This document shows, one piece after another, positions 17,906 to 27,768 of a DNA stretch of 64,000 nt. The stretch lies in the NCBI RefSeq assembly GCF_003418935.1, contig NZ_QVMT01000011.1:62353-126352 (forward strand), in the 5' to 3' direction. The position numbers and the translations under genes are program-made. The notes beneath the pieces are model-generated. The model was not told the DNA's origin and made no database searches. It saw only the letters and a program-made list of their open reading frames with translations. The DNA comes from Emticicia sp. C21 (GTDB taxonomy: Bacteria > Bacteroidota > Bacteroidia > Cytophagales > Spirosomataceae). Numbering within the stretch: the stretch's first letter is position 1; the number at the start of each line of letters is the position of its first letter.

Positions 17906-18027
17906 CAGGATTTAGGACACTATTCGGCTAAAACGGTTAACTATGCAAATTTTGACCTAAACTGATACAAAAGAGTTAAAACACCATAAAAACACCTGTT
18001 TTCTGTCCTGTTTTTCTTTAAAAAAGC

Positions 18028-18035
18028 TATATTTG
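18028..18035 (+). promoter_or_regulatory. Candidate -7 promoter box for fecI of locus 1
   Basis: TATATTTG matches TAnnTTTG exactly and lies 25 bases upstream of the GTG start of the sigma factor gene, implying a very short leader and supporting that start. Confidence 0.5.
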
Positions 18036-18059
18036 TGCTTTAAAAAAAGACTTGGATAG

Positions 18060-18635
18060 GTGGAGTACACAAGTTTAGGTGATGACATATTGGTCAAACT
18101 GATGAGTTTGGGAGATAAGGAAGCTTTTGGAGAAATTTATCGTCGGTATTGGCGTAAATTATTTCAGAAAGCTCAGCGGAAAATCTATGCGAAGGAAGAG
18201 GTGGAAGAGTTGGTACAAGATCTTTTTGTTACCATTTGGGAAAAGCGCGCTACTCAGAAAATCCAGACTTTAGAGCCATATCTTTTTACTGCACTCAAAT
18301 ACCAGATTATTACTTATATCAAGAAGCAGGTAATGGAAGAAAAATTCGTTGCTTATGCTTCAACTGAAAGCGACGAAGAAGAGAATAGTCTGGAAGAAAA
18401 AATTGCTTATGACGATTTGACTCAATCAATCGAACAGGCTATTGAGCAATTGCCTGAAAAAACACAACATATTTTCCGCCTCAATCGACTCGAAGGCAAA
18501 AGCACTAAAGAAATAGTTGAAATTCTCAATATTCCAGAACGTACTGTTGAGTATCACATCTCTCAATCTCTCCGCTTCATGCGTGAACACCTTAAAGAGT
18601 TCCTTACCTGGGGGCTGCTTATGTTTATGAATTAA
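18060..18635 (+). CDS. FecI-type ECF sigma factor, locus 1
   Basis: A 191-residue RNA polymerase sigma-70 ECF factor. Region 2 (about 20-95) includes EAFGEIYRRYWRKLF and EEVEELVQDLFVTIWEKR; region 4 (about 120-180) includes the helix-turn-helix around STKEIVEILNIPERTVEYHI. The chosen start is a GTG at 18060, because the first internal ATG would remove conserved residues of region 2. It should direct transcription of the downstream susC/susD genes once released by its FecR partner at 19107. Unusually, 471 bases containing an inverted-repeat element separate it from fecR, compared with 44 bases in locus 2. Confidence 0.92.
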   Translation: MEYTSLGDDILVKLMSLGDKEAFGEIYRRYWRKLFQKAQRKIYAKEEVEELVQDLFVTIWEKRATQKIQTLEPYLFTALKYQIITYIKKQVMEEKFVAYASTESDEEENSLEEKIAYDDLTQSIEQAIEQLPEKTQHIFRLNRLEGKSTKEIVEILNIPERTVEYHISQSLRFMREHLKEFLTWGLLMFMN

Positions 18636-18664
18636 TATTTTTTTAGAGAAAGTAAGAAGAATGC

Positions 18665-18936
18665 TTTAACAGAAAAATGTAAAATGAAGAACGTAAAACC
18701 GAAAAAGGTGTAGACAAAAACTATAGAATTGCGAAACATTACCGGAAAGGACTTAGCTCCTTTACAAAATACTAAACATAGGCGCAAGGTTACCAATAAG
18801 CTAAGGTTACAAAATTCATAACTTCCTTTATTAGCATTGTTTCATTTTACATTCCTTAAGAACCTAATTTATTTTCTGTTTTACATAGTTCCTTTTTCAG
18901 TTTTACATCCTTCATTTTACAATTTTCGGTTTAAAA
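18665..18936. repeat. Inverted-repeat element between fecI and fecR of locus 1
   Basis: A 44-base left arm (18665-18708) matches the reverse complement of 18892-18936 with about six mismatches and one gap. Weaker pairing continues outward, with AAGAAGAATG near 18650 and CATTCTTCTT near 18945. The interior has further TTCATTTTACA copies and no ORF. The architecture resembles a MITE-like or palindromic intergenic element; no clear target-site duplication was identified. The rest of the 471-base gap (18636-19106) shows nothing else recognisable. Confidence 0.65.
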
Positions 18937-19106
18937 ACTTCTTCCATTCTTCTTTTTCCTTGCTCCAAAAATGTTTGCATTTTTCAAAGAACTTTTTATA
19001 AAAAGCTACTTTTTAAGGTATTATTCAAAGAATTTACAAAACTATTTGCGGTTTTTTGGGGCAATGTTAGACATAGTTAATAAAGACAGAAACGAGACAC
19101 TATCTG

Positions 19107-20144
19107 ATGAAAAGCCGTAAAGCGTTTGGTAAACTTCTCCAGAAATATTTAGAAGGAAAATGTAGTGAGTCAGAAAAGGCCTTGGTTGAGCAGTGGTATG
19201 AACTGATTGACGAAGAGCCGAGACAAAACTATTCCGAAAAAGAATGGGAAGCATTACAATATAAATTATGGCGAAAAATCGAAGAAGAATCATTTGAACC
19301 TGCTGACGCTTCTCCGGACACTTCAAAAGGTTTAAGCATCTGGCGCTCGTATCGTGTAGGAATTGCGGCATCCATAACCCTGCTTTTAGGAGTAGGTACA
19401 TGGTGGTATCTCAATAAACAAAACAGCCAATCTGCTATTGTATCCGCACAACAACAATCAAAAAATGAATTTACTTCCATGGACAATACGTCAGCTAAAC
19501 CTATCCGAATAGATTTAGAAGATGGAAGCTTCGTAACACTAAGTCCACACAGCCAACTTCATTATCCTAATCATTTTGCTGCGAATAAAAGAGAGGTGCA
19601 ACTCAAAGGCGAAGCACTATTTGAAGTAAGTAAAAATCCAGAAAGGCCGTTTTATGTCATTACAGATAAATTGGTTACCAAAGTTTTAGGTACCAGTTTC
19701 TATGTACGCACTGTTGATGCTACCAAAAAAGTAGAAGTAGAAGTACTGACAGGTAAGGTATCTGTCTATGAAAAAGAAAAAGTAAATAATGTGAATCCTG
19801 GGGTGGTACTTACACCCAATCATAAAGTTACTTTTTTTACTGCTGAAAAACACTTCATCACCGGATTGGTGGAAAAACCATTGCCACAGATCCGGACTAT
19901 CACTAACAAACCTGAAACCTTTGAGTTTGATGATGCACCTATAGGAGAGGTACTAAACAAATTAGAAAAAGTATATGGGATTGATATTGAACTTGAAAAC
20001 GATAAGCTGGGTGCTTGTCCGCTCACTGCCGATATTACTCAACAACCACTATATACTAAGTTAGACATAATATGTGCAACTATTAACGGCAAATATGAAG
20101 TAAAAGGAACGACGATTTTAATAAGTGGAAAAGGATGTGAGTAA
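19107..20144 (+). CDS. FecR-type anti-sigma factor, locus 1
   Basis: A 345-residue inner-membrane signal transducer. It has a cytoplasmic anti-sigma region (1-80), one membrane span (about 84-103), a periplasmic FecR domain (about 150-245: LEDGSFVTLSPHSQLHYP, LKGEALFEVSKNPERPF, KVLGTSFYV) and a C-terminal DUF4974 domain (about 270-342). It should hold the sigma factor at 18060 inactive until it contacts the STN domain of the SusC receptor at 20503. Length and order are normal for Bacteroidota. An extended hairpin lies between it and susC. Confidence 0.93.
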   Translation: MKSRKAFGKLLQKYLEGKCSESEKALVEQWYELIDEEPRQNYSEKEWEALQYKLWRKIEEESFEPADASPDTSKGLSIWRSYRVGIAASITLLLGVGTWWYLNKQNSQSAIVSAQQQSKNEFTSMDNTSAKPIRIDLEDGSFVTLSPHSQLHYPNHFAANKREVQLKGEALFEVSKNPERPFYVITDKLVTKVLGTSFYVRTVDATKKVEVEVLTGKVSVYEKEKVNNVNPGVVLTPNHKVTFFTAEKHFITGLVEKPLPQIRTITNKPETFEFDDAPIGEVLNKLEKVYGIDIELENDKLGACPLTADITQQPLYTKLDIICATINGKYEVKGTTILISGKGCE

Positions 20145-20170
20145 GAATTAGTCGATTACGGAAAAAGTAT

Positions 20171-20180
20171 CTATTCAACC
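20171..20180 (+). promoter_or_regulatory. CTATTCAACC motif, copy 1 (unknown role)
   Basis: Exact 10-mer CTATTCAACC just after fecR of locus 1, 332 bases before susC. The same word occurs at 20279 and 25869, always on the plus strand and between genes. Confidence 0.35.
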
Positions 20181-20208
20181 TTAATAAACTACCATCTATT
20201 TAATTCCG

Positions 20209-20261
20209 GGAGTATGTTTAAATGTTTGCTGCTTATCGGGCACTACAGGCAGGCATACTCC
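20209..20261 (+). terminator. Hairpin between fecR and susC, locus 1
   Basis: GGAGTATG (20209-20216) pairs with CATACTCC (20254-20261); inner GCTGC/GGCAG pairing is possible. It is followed by TTATTT, so it may be a weak terminator that separates the fecR transcript from susC. Confidence 0.45.
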
Positions 20262-20278
20262 TTATTTAACAAGATTAG

Positions 20279-20288
20279 CTATTCAACC
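20279..20288 (+). promoter_or_regulatory. CTATTCAACC motif, copy 2 (unknown role)
   Basis: Second exact copy, 99 bases upstream of the susC leader hairpins. In both copies in this gap the motif is followed by TTA. Confidence 0.35.
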
Positions 20289-20386
20289 TTAGCAATATAT
20301 AAAACAAACGCCAAGTCTATTTAACGCTAACCCAATTGAGTGTGTATGATTAAAAAATAAATTCAATCTATTGTATAATGAAAAAA

Positions 20387-20459
20387 GCTGACAATGGTAC
20401 CAGCATTGTCAGCCCTAAAATGCCCTAAAGAGGTTTTCGCTGCTCGTGAAAATCAGGGC
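20387..20459 (+). promoter_or_regulatory. Two-hairpin RNA leader of susC, locus 1
   Basis: Hairpin 1 is a perfect 10-bp stem GCTGACAATG/CATTGTCAGC (20387-20396 with 20404-20413). Hairpin 2 pairs GCCCT (20422-20426) with AGGGC (20455-20459) and continues inward with 20432-20438 against 20448-20454. It ends exactly 44 bases before the susC ATG. The susC gene of locus 2 has the same arrangement at 33343-33410. The lack of a T run after hairpin 2 argues against a simple terminator; a leader controlling stability or translation is more likely. Confidence 0.65.
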
Positions 20460-20502
20460 TTCTTTTGTCAAATTCTTACCTCTAACAAAATTGTTCAAAT
20501 GT

Positions 20503-23500
20503 ATGAAAAAAAGATTACAAACAAGTAAAATCTTGCTACTTGCTATGAAAATTTCTGCTGTTCAGCTTGTATTGGCAATGATTTTCGCTTCTGTTTCGTA
20601 TGCTTATGACTCAAGAGCGCAGGAGTTCTTGAATAAGTCCGTCTCGTTTAAAGCCGAAAATCAAAGTCTTCGCATGGTGTTGGGTATGATTGAAGAGCAG
20701 ACTGATGTGAAATTTGTTTATAGCTCAAAAGCCATTCATGCCAACCGTAAAGTGAATTATACAGTATCTGAACGAAAACTATCAGATGTATTAGAGTCTT
20801 TATTAAAACCAATGCAGGTCAACTACCGTGTGATTGGCGGCCAGATTATTCTCAATTCGGAAGATAAACAAGCGCTTTTGGAGGATATTGAACCTGCTGC
20901 TGTACCGGAAAAAGAAACTACTGCAACGGCAGTAGTTGACCAACCTATTAAAGGTAAGGTAACTGATAAAGACGGTGGAGAGGGATTGCCGGGTGTGAGT
21001 GTTACCATTAAAGGTACAACCCGTGGTGTAACAACCGATGCACAAGGTAATTATTCAATTACAGTGCCTAACGATAAATCGGTATTAGTTTATAGTTTTT
21101 TAGGCTATGAGAAACAAGAAATTGCAGTTGGAACACAAACAACCATTAATGTAGTGTTGGGCTCTGACATGCAATCGTTGGAGGAAGTGGTGGTAGTAGG
21201 ATATGGTACGCAGAAAAAAGCGAATATGACAGGTGCAGTATCAAGCATTGATGCAGCAGCTATCGAAAACCGCCCTGCGAGTAACCTGGCAACGGCTATG
21301 CAGGGGATGAGCCCCGGTTTGATTATTACCCGTACGAGTGGTCAACCTGGTAGCGAAGATATTGGTATTCAGATTCGTGGTGCCACAACTGCGAATGGTT
21401 CTGTAAGTCCATTAGTAGTATTAGATGGGGTTGCTGTACCAAGCAATACATTGCAAACCATGAACCCTAATGATGTAGAAAGCATCAGCGTATTGAAAGA
21501 TGCTGCGGCGGCTGCCATTTATGGTGCACAAGCAGCTGGCGGGGTTATTTTGGTTACAACGAAAAAAGGAAAAGCAGGAAAGGTTACTTTCGATTATTTA
21601 GCCCAACAAGGTACAGACTGGTCTATCAACGTGCCAGATAGAATGACCTTATTACAGGAAGCTGAATTTGCTAATTTAGCTCGTGCCAATTCTGGTAGTG
21701 GCCCCGAGTATTCAGCAGAAGATATTCAACGTATTAAGGATGGTATTCCATATGTAATAAACCCTACAGATACTAGTACTTATTTATTCTACAACCAGGT
21801 ACCATTGGCTGATCAGCTTTTAAGAAAGTACTCATCCATGCGTACGCACAACCTGACTGTAAGAGGTGGCACTGAAAAATTGAATTTCTTACTTTCTGGT
21901 GGCTATTATGGCAAAAATGGGATTTTTAAAGTAGGCCCTGATAGCTATAATCGCTATAATCTTCGCTTAAATCTGGGTGCACAATTAAACAAGATTTTCT
22001 CTATTGACTCTCGTCTATCTTATACAAACGATAAACAAGAGGCATCTTCTGCCGGATTGAACGGACAAGGTTTGATTTATCAGATTTATCGTTTACGTAC
22101 ACGTACACCATTCTTTACACCTGAAGGACGATACAATGGTGCGGGTTCAGCTGCCACAGCATATGCTTCATTAGAGTCTGGTGGATACAATGAATACAAA
22201 CGCAATTACTTTGACGGTGTTTTCACTTTAAAAGCGGCTGATATTGTGAAAGGCTTAAACTTAAGAGCTGTTTTAGGTACCCAGTATCGGCGTGGAGATA
22301 GGGAAACTTTCTTTCGTACTGTACCGCTTTGGGGTAAGTCAAGAATCCTTAGCTATTTAAACCAAGTTAATTCTTATTCTATAGGTAATGAGTTAACAAC
22401 CAATTATAACTTACAGTTTTTGGCTAACTACGACAGACAATTCGGAAAACACTCGATTGGTTTATTTGGAGGGTATCAATGGGAAGACTTTCGTTATTCT
22501 GCTTCCACAACTGCAGCATCTAACCTTGTAAGCAACGATTTACCAACATTGAACTTAGGTGATGATAAAACCAAGAGCAATAGCCAGAATATTTATGCCT
22601 ATGCTTACCAGTCAGTATTTGGTAGAGCAAATTATAGTTATGCAGATAGATATCTGATCGAAGGAACGTTACGTTCTGATGAAAGCTCTAGATTAGCACC
22701 TGGATATCGTGTAAAGGTATTTCCATCAGCTTCAGCAGGTTGGAATATCCACCGTGAATCATGGTTCTCAAATTCATTGAAATTTATCTCTGAATTAAAG
22801 CTAAGAGCTTCCTGGGGCCGTCTAGGAGGTGCTTTGGGTAATACATTAGGTTATTATGATTACTTAAATCAATTAAGCCGTAACAATAACCTTGTATTAG
22901 GCGATTCTCGTACCTCATACATTTTCCAAAGTTCCATTCCATCAGCACAATTATCTTGGGAAACTATTGAGACTTCGAACATTGGTGCTGACTTGGGTTT
23001 CTTCCAGAATAAATTACAAGTTACAGCCGATTATTACGTAAAATATAACCGTAATATGTTGACTCCGCAACAATTACCTGCTACAATTGGTATTGGTACA
23101 CCTCGTAAAAATAACGGTGAGTTGAAATCGTGGGGATGGGAGTTAGAAGCACGTTATCGTGGTAATATTGGTAGTAATTTCTCGTATAACATCGCTGCTA
23201 ATTTATCTGACAACCAGAACAAGCTAATCAATTTCTCAGGTCGTAGAGTGATTGGTGCCGGAACGAATGGATTAATTGAGGGTTATCCTTTAAATACTAT
23301 CTGGGGATACGAGACGGCGGGTTACTTTACAAGTGCTGATGAAGTAAAAGGATGGGCTTTTCAGGATAACCGTGCGGGTGCCGGGGACGTAAAATATATT
23401 GACAAAAATGGTGATGGTAGATTAACTATTGGAAATGGTAATATTGATAATCATGGTGACCTTGTTCTATTAGGTACAACTCAACCTCGCTACTTGTTTG

Positions 23501-23967
23501 GTGTTACACTTGGTTTTCAATGGAAAAATATTGATTTCTCTGCTTTTGTGCAAGGTGTTGGAGAACGTAGTTACCGTCCTAACACAGAAAATATAGCTCC
23601 ACTTTTGGTTACCTGGAAACAAGCTTTGGCAGTACATAATGATTACTGGACACCTGAAAATCCGAACGCTTTATATCCAAGACCTTATGTTGGCGCTACA
23701 CATAATTATGTATCATCTGATAAATGGGTATTAAATGCGGCTTATGCTCGTTTAAAGAATTTACAAGTGGGTTATACACTACCTACAACATGGACATCTA
23801 AAATTAATATTTCAAGAGCAAGATTCTTCTTCTCAGGACAAGATTTATTCACTATTTCAGCTTTGGGTAAATTCAAAGGTTTATTTGACCCAGAAGCACG
23901 AGATAACGTTGATAACGACTATCCGTTCTTTGCTACGGCATCAATTGGTTTAAATCTTTCATTTTAA
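20503..23967 (+). CDS. SusC-family TonB-dependent receptor with STN domain, locus 1
   Basis: A 1154-residue outer-membrane transporter. Order: signal region (hydrophobic stretch about 15-35, ending SVSYAYDSRAQ), STN/secretin-like signalling domain (about 45-120), carboxypeptidase-regulatory-like beta sandwich (about 145-225, IKGKVTDKDGGEGLPGVSV), TonB box and plug (about 228-345, EEVVVVGYGTQKK, IRGA, ISVLKDAAAAAIYGAQAAGG), then a 22-strand barrel ending in an aromatic residue. The STN domain means it signals through FecR/FecI at 18060-20144. I chose the ATG at 20503: the 19 codons of an earlier in-frame start at 20446 would overlap hairpin 2 of the leader. It is paired with the SusD gene 40 bases downstream. 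Confidence 0.95.
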   Translation: MKKRLQTSKILLLAMKISAVQLVLAMIFASVSYAYDSRAQEFLNKSVSFKAENQSLRMVLGMIEEQTDVKFVYSSKAIHANRKVNYTVSERKLSDVLESLLKPMQVNYRVIGGQIILNSEDKQALLEDIEPAAVPEKETTATAVVDQPIKGKVTDKDGGEGLPGVSVTIKGTTRGVTTDAQGNYSITVPNDKSVLVYSFLGYEKQEIAVGTQTTINVVLGSDMQSLEEVVVVGYGTQKKANMTGAVSSIDAAAIENRPASNLATAMQGMSPGLIITRTSGQPGSEDIGIQIRGATTANGSVSPLVVLDGVAVPSNTLQTMNPNDVESISVLKDAAAAAIYGAQAAGGVILVTTKKGKAGKVTFDYLAQQGTDWSINVPDRMTLLQEAEFANLARANSGSGPEYSAEDIQRIKDGIPYVINPTDTSTYLFYNQVPLADQLLRKYSSMRTHNLTVRGGTEKLNFLLSGGYYGKNGIFKVGPDSYNRYNLRLNLGAQLNKIFSIDSRLSYTNDKQEASSAGLNGQGLIYQIYRLRTRTPFFTPEGRYNGAGSAATAYASLESGGYNEYKRNYFDGVFTLKAADIVKGLNLRAVLGTQYRRGDRETFFRTVPLWGKSRILSYLNQVNSYSIGNELTTNYNLQFLANYDRQFGKHSIGLFGGYQWEDFRYSASTTAASNLVSNDLPTLNLGDDKTKSNSQNIYAYAYQSVFGRANYSYADRYLIEGTLRSDESSRLAPGYRVKVFPSASAGWNIHRESWFSNSLKFISELKLRASWGRLGGALGNTLGYYDYLNQLSRNNNLVLGDSRTSYIFQSSIPSAQLSWETIETSNIGADLGFFQNKLQVTADYYVKYNRNMLTPQQLPATIGIGTPRKNNGELKSWGWELEARYRGNIGSNFSYNIAANLSDNQNKLINFSGRRVIGAGTNGLIEGYPLNTIWGYETAGYFTSADEVKGWAFQDNRAGAGDVKYIDKNGDGRLTIGNGNIDNHGDLVLLGTTQPRYLFGVTLGFQWKNIDFSAFVQGVGERSYRPNTENIAPLLVTWKQALAVHNDYWTPENPNALYPRPYVGATHNYVSSDKWVLNAAYARLKNLQVGYTLPTTWTSKINISRARFFFSGQDLFTISALGKFKGLFDPEARDNVDNDYPFFATASIGLNLSF

Positions 23968-24007
23968 GCAAGGGTATTAATTTAATTATCCAACTAGTAT
24001 TTTATAT

Positions 24008-25624
24008 ATGAAATCATTCATAAAACATATAGCATTAGGTGTGGCTGTTTTGGTAGGCATATCTGCTTGCGATGTAAACAGACTACCTGAAACAAACATT
24101 AGTGACGCCACTTTCTGGCGTTCGGAAGCTGACCTGAAATCGGCAGCTAATTACTTATATACCTTTTTACCGGGTTTTAATACAGAAGACGTATGGTCTG
24201 ATGATGCGGTAGGCCTTGCATCTAATAACATCAGTGATGGTTCTCGTCTGGCACCTGCTACCGATGGAAACTATAATACGCCTTACCAGCTTATCAGAGC
24301 AGCCAATAATATTATAGAAAAAGCACCAAGAGCTGCTTCTGCCGGACAAGCAGTTATTGACCGTTATACGGGCGAAGCACGCTTTTTCAGAGCCTGGGCG
24401 TATTTCTCACTGGTTCAAAAATATGGCGATGTTCCTCTAATTCTGAAAACATTAGAAGATAATTCTCCGGAACTAACTGCTCCTGCTGCTTCAAGAGCTG
24501 AAATCTATGCACAGATTTATCAGGATCTGGACTTTGCAGCTAGTAAATTGCCAACGCCAACTGCTTTAGGCACAGCTGATTATGGTCGTATTTCTAACAC
24601 AGCTGCTTTAGCATTTAAAGCAAGAATAGCGCTTTTTGAAGGTACACGTTCAAAATTCCATAAATATGGTGAACCTAGCACACACCTTACTTTAGCGGTA
24701 GCTGCTGCTAAAGCTGTAATGGATAGTAAGCAACACGATTTATTCTCTAACTATTTCAGCCTATTTCAATATGAAGGCGAAGGGCGTCAGAACCGAGAAA
24801 ATATTATCGTAAGACAATATGGTGTTTCTGTGGCTGAGCGTGTAAGTACGCATGCATATTTCAGAGGTAGTTTAGAGAACGGTAACCTGAGTCCAACCAA
24901 GAGCTTAGCAGATTCATATTTGATGAAAGACGGTTTACCCATTAACAAATCGCCTTTGTTTAAAACTCCTGAGGTTTCATTAGATGTATTTGCTAATCGT
25001 GACGAGCGTATGTCTGCTACCTTTATGAAAAGAGGGGATGCATATATGGGTACAAAGCCAGTATTTGATATAGCTCCATTAGTATTTAACAAAACAGGAT
25101 TTACATTCCGTAAATATTCAAACATTGATGACTGGACAACCCAAAACTCTTTGATGGATCGCGCAGTTCTTCGCTATGCTGAAGTATTGTTGACCTACGC
25201 TGAAGCTAAATATGAACTGGAAAATCAAATCAGCGATGCAGATTTAGAAATTTCTATCAATTTATTACGTACTAGAGCAAAAGTATCCAAACTAACTAAT
25301 GTATTTGTGGCAGAGAACGGTTTGGATATGCGTGAAGAGCTTCGTCGCGAACGTCGTGTAGAACTGGCACAGGAAAGTCTCCGTTACTGGGATCTGATCC
25401 GTTGGAAAACAGCAGAGATCGAATTGCCAAAACCTGTTTTAGGAAATTATTTCTTTAAAACAGAATATGGAACTAGTACTACTGTAAATCTAACGCCTGA
25501 GAATTTCATTCTTGTGCAAGCTGCCAGCTTCCGTAAATTTGATGCAGAGAAAGACTACTTATGGCCTTTACCAATCAATGAGATTTCATTGAATAACAAT
25601 CTGAAACAAAATCCTAAGTGGTAA
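24008..25624 (+). CDS. SusD/RagB-family glycan-binding lipoprotein, locus 1
   Basis: A 538-residue outer-membrane lipoprotein that forms the lid of the SusC transporter. It has a lipoprotein signal peptide with C21 (VGISAC), an N-terminal SusD-like TPR region (FRAWAYFSLVQKYGDVPLI) and the C-terminal RagB/SusD domain, ending in LRRERRVELAQESLRYWDLIRWK and PLPINEISLNNNLKQNPKW, all standard family motifs. The glycan specificity cannot be read. A strong terminator follows. Confidence 0.95.
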   Translation: MKSFIKHIALGVAVLVGISACDVNRLPETNISDATFWRSEADLKSAANYLYTFLPGFNTEDVWSDDAVGLASNNISDGSRLAPATDGNYNTPYQLIRAANNIIEKAPRAASAGQAVIDRYTGEARFFRAWAYFSLVQKYGDVPLILKTLEDNSPELTAPAASRAEIYAQIYQDLDFAASKLPTPTALGTADYGRISNTAALAFKARIALFEGTRSKFHKYGEPSTHLTLAVAAAKAVMDSKQHDLFSNYFSLFQYEGEGRQNRENIIVRQYGVSVAERVSTHAYFRGSLENGNLSPTKSLADSYLMKDGLPINKSPLFKTPEVSLDVFANRDERMSATFMKRGDAYMGTKPVFDIAPLVFNKTGFTFRKYSNIDDWTTQNSLMDRAVLRYAEVLLTYAEAKYELENQISDADLEISINLLRTRAKVSKLTNVFVAENGLDMREELRRERRVELAQESLRYWDLIRWKTAEIELPKPVLGNYFFKTEYGTSTTVNLTPENFILVQAASFRKFDAEKDYLWPLPINEISLNNNLKQNPKW

Positions 25625-25631
25625 GACAATA

Positions 25632-25668
25632 GAAAGAATAATCCCGACCCAATCGGGGTTATTCTTTC
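25632..25668 (+). terminator. Terminator after susD, locus 1
   Basis: A 16-bp stem (25632-25647 with 25653-25668) with one G-U pair and a 5-base loop lies 7 bases after the susD stop. The descending arm ends TTCTTTCTT. Confidence 0.8.
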
Positions 25669-25868
25669 TTCAAAGATTCGATTTAGAAATTTTACTTATA
25701 TTTATTATTTGGTAGAGGCACCATGTATAGGGTCTCCTATCGACAAATATGCTTTTTGCAATTATTCATATATTGTATCCATTCTTTTGATAAATATGAT
25801 TCTGTAGTGCTTAGATGAACTAAATGCATTCCTTATTTAATAAACTGCCGCACATAACAAAATATATC

Positions 25869-25878
25869 TATTCAACCC
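25869..25878 (+). promoter_or_regulatory. CTATTCAACC motif, copy 3 (unknown role)
   Basis: Third exact copy, 15 bases before the start codon of the heparinase-like gene at 25894. The rest of the 269-base gap after susD holds only the terminator. Confidence 0.35.
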
Positions 25879-25893
25879 CAACCAAACAAACCA

Positions 25894-27762
25894 ATGGAGA
25901 AAAGATTTTTTGTTTTTCTGCTTTCATTGCTCTTTGTATTTAAAGCTTCGGCACAATTGGTTTACCTGAAAGAGGAAACAAAAATGCCAAATCATCCACG
26001 CATTCTATTTTTGCAAGGTGAAGAAAAAGCTATTCTGAAAAATATCGCCTCTGACAAGAACTGGGCAAAAATCCACCAGGTAATTCTTACTGAAAGCGAC
26101 CGGTTGCTTAATCAACCAACCTTAGAGCGCATACAGGTAGGCCGTCGATTATTGGCTACTTCAAGAGAGTGCCTTCGTCGAGTATTTTACCTTTCTTACA
26201 CTTATCGTATTACCAACGATAAAAAATATCTGAATCGTGCGGAACAGGAATTGTTAAAAGTTTCCCAATTCAGTGATTGGAACCCAAGCCATTTTTTAGA
26301 TGTGGCCGAAATGACAATGGGAGTAGCTATCGGCTATGATTGGTTGTTTACTGATTTACAACATTCATCAAAAGATATTATTAAGGCTGCCATTCTGAAA
26401 AAAGGAATCGAACCTTCGCTAGACAGCAAATACAACTATTGGTTGAAAAACTCCAACAACTGGAATCAGGTATGTAACGCGGGAATGAGTTACGGGGCAC
26501 TAGCTATTTATGAAGAAAACCCAACTTTGGCCAGGCAAATCATTGATAGAGCCATTGGGTCAATTCAAATCCCCATGGGTGATTATAAACCAGAAGGGGC
26601 ATATCCCGAAGGATATAGCTACTGGGGTTATGGTACAAGCTTCAATATCATGTTTCTGAGTGCCATTCAGAAAGTATTCAATACCGATTTTGCCTTGTCT
26701 GAAACTGAGGGATTTTTAAAAACTGCCGGATACTTTCAGAATATGGTGGGTACTTCTGGTAAAAACTTCAATTATTCTGATGCTGGCAGTGGCGCAAGTC
26801 TAAGCCCTGCGATGTTCTGGTTTGCTAATCGCAACAAAGATAATAGCCTTTTATATGCAGAAAAAAACTACCTGAATGATGAGAAATCTATGGGTAAAGA
26901 CCGCTTGCTACCAGCTGCCATGATCTGGGGAAAAGATATGTCGCTCGATAAAGCCAATGCTCCTAAACAATTAATCTGGGTAGGGCAGGGTAAGAATCCG
27001 GTAGCCTTGATGCGTACTTCATGGACAGACCCTAATGCTATTTACGTTGGTTTTAAGACAGGTTCACCCTCTGTAAGTCATGGTCATATGGACATTGGTT
27101 CGTTCGTAATGGATGCTAATAGTGAACGTTGGTCAATGGATTTCGGTATGCAGGAATATGAATCTCTTGAATCGAAAGGTGTAAATCTCTGGGGCATGAC
27201 ACAAAACTCTCAACGCTGGCAGGTATATCGTTACAATAATCTGGCTCATAGTACGCTGGCTTTTGATAACGAGTTTCAAAGAGTAGAGGGTAAGGCGGGT
27301 ATTCAACAATACACCACTCAACCAAAGTTTTTAAGCGCAGTAAGCGATATTAGTCAGGTTTATAAAGGCAAAGCCAGTGAAGTAAAAAGGGGAGTAGCTA
27401 TTATAGACCAACAATATGTGGCTGTAAAAGATGAGATAGTCACTGTCGAAAACCCAACGACAGTACGTTGGGCAATGCTAACACCAGCAGAAGTAAGTAT
27501 TGATGCCAATGGTTCAGCTACTTTAACAAAAAAGGGCAAAAAATTGCAATTAAAAGTATTAGAACCAGCCAATGTTACGCTGAAAACGTGGTCAACCGAA
27601 GGCAGAAATGATTTTGATGCACCAAATCCGGGTACGACACTAATAGGTTTTGAAGCGGCTCTCCCTGCCAATAGCAAAGCTAGTCTGACAATTTTATTAA
27701 TTCCAGAAGGGACAAAAACAGAAACTAAACAAACCATCCCGACATTGAAAGACTGGAAATGA
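25894..27762 (+). CDS. Heparinase II/III-family polysaccharide lyase-like protein 1
   Basis: A 622-residue secreted protein with a signal peptide (about 1-20, cleavage after ASA). The N-terminal half is an alpha/alpha toroid (CLRRVFYLSYTYRIT, NNWNQVCNAGMSYGALAIYE) and the second half is a heparinase II/III-like beta-sandwich. The catalytic-region motif SHGHMDIGSF (H396, H398, D400) is close to the SHxHxD signature of this superfamily, which cleaves uronate-containing glycans (heparin, heparan sulfate, alginate and others). It lies in locus 1 after a terminator, so it probably has its own promoter. Exact PL family not assigned. Confidence 0.88.
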   Translation: MEKRFFVFLLSLLFVFKASAQLVYLKEETKMPNHPRILFLQGEEKAILKNIASDKNWAKIHQVILTESDRLLNQPTLERIQVGRRLLATSRECLRRVFYLSYTYRITNDKKYLNRAEQELLKVSQFSDWNPSHFLDVAEMTMGVAIGYDWLFTDLQHSSKDIIKAAILKKGIEPSLDSKYNYWLKNSNNWNQVCNAGMSYGALAIYEENPTLARQIIDRAIGSIQIPMGDYKPEGAYPEGYSYWGYGTSFNIMFLSAIQKVFNTDFALSETEGFLKTAGYFQNMVGTSGKNFNYSDAGSGASLSPAMFWFANRNKDNSLLYAEKNYLNDEKSMGKDRLLPAAMIWGKDMSLDKANAPKQLIWVGQGKNPVALMRTSWTDPNAIYVGFKTGSPSVSHGHMDIGSFVMDANSERWSMDFGMQEYESLESKGVNLWGMTQNSQRWQVYRYNNLAHSTLAFDNEFQRVEGKAGIQQYTTQPKFLSAVSDISQVYKGKASEVKRGVAIIDQQYVAVKDEIVTVENPTTVRWAMLTPAEVSIDANGSATLTKKGKKLQLKVLEPANVTLKTWSTEGRNDFDAPNPGTTLIGFEAALPANSKASLTILLIPEGTKTETKQTIPTLKDWK

Positions 27763-27768
27763 AATAAA

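Noticed and set aside
20446-20502. Longer SusC with 19 more N-terminal residues
   Set aside because: The added codons lie within and just after the second leader hairpin, and the true signal sequence begins at 20503.
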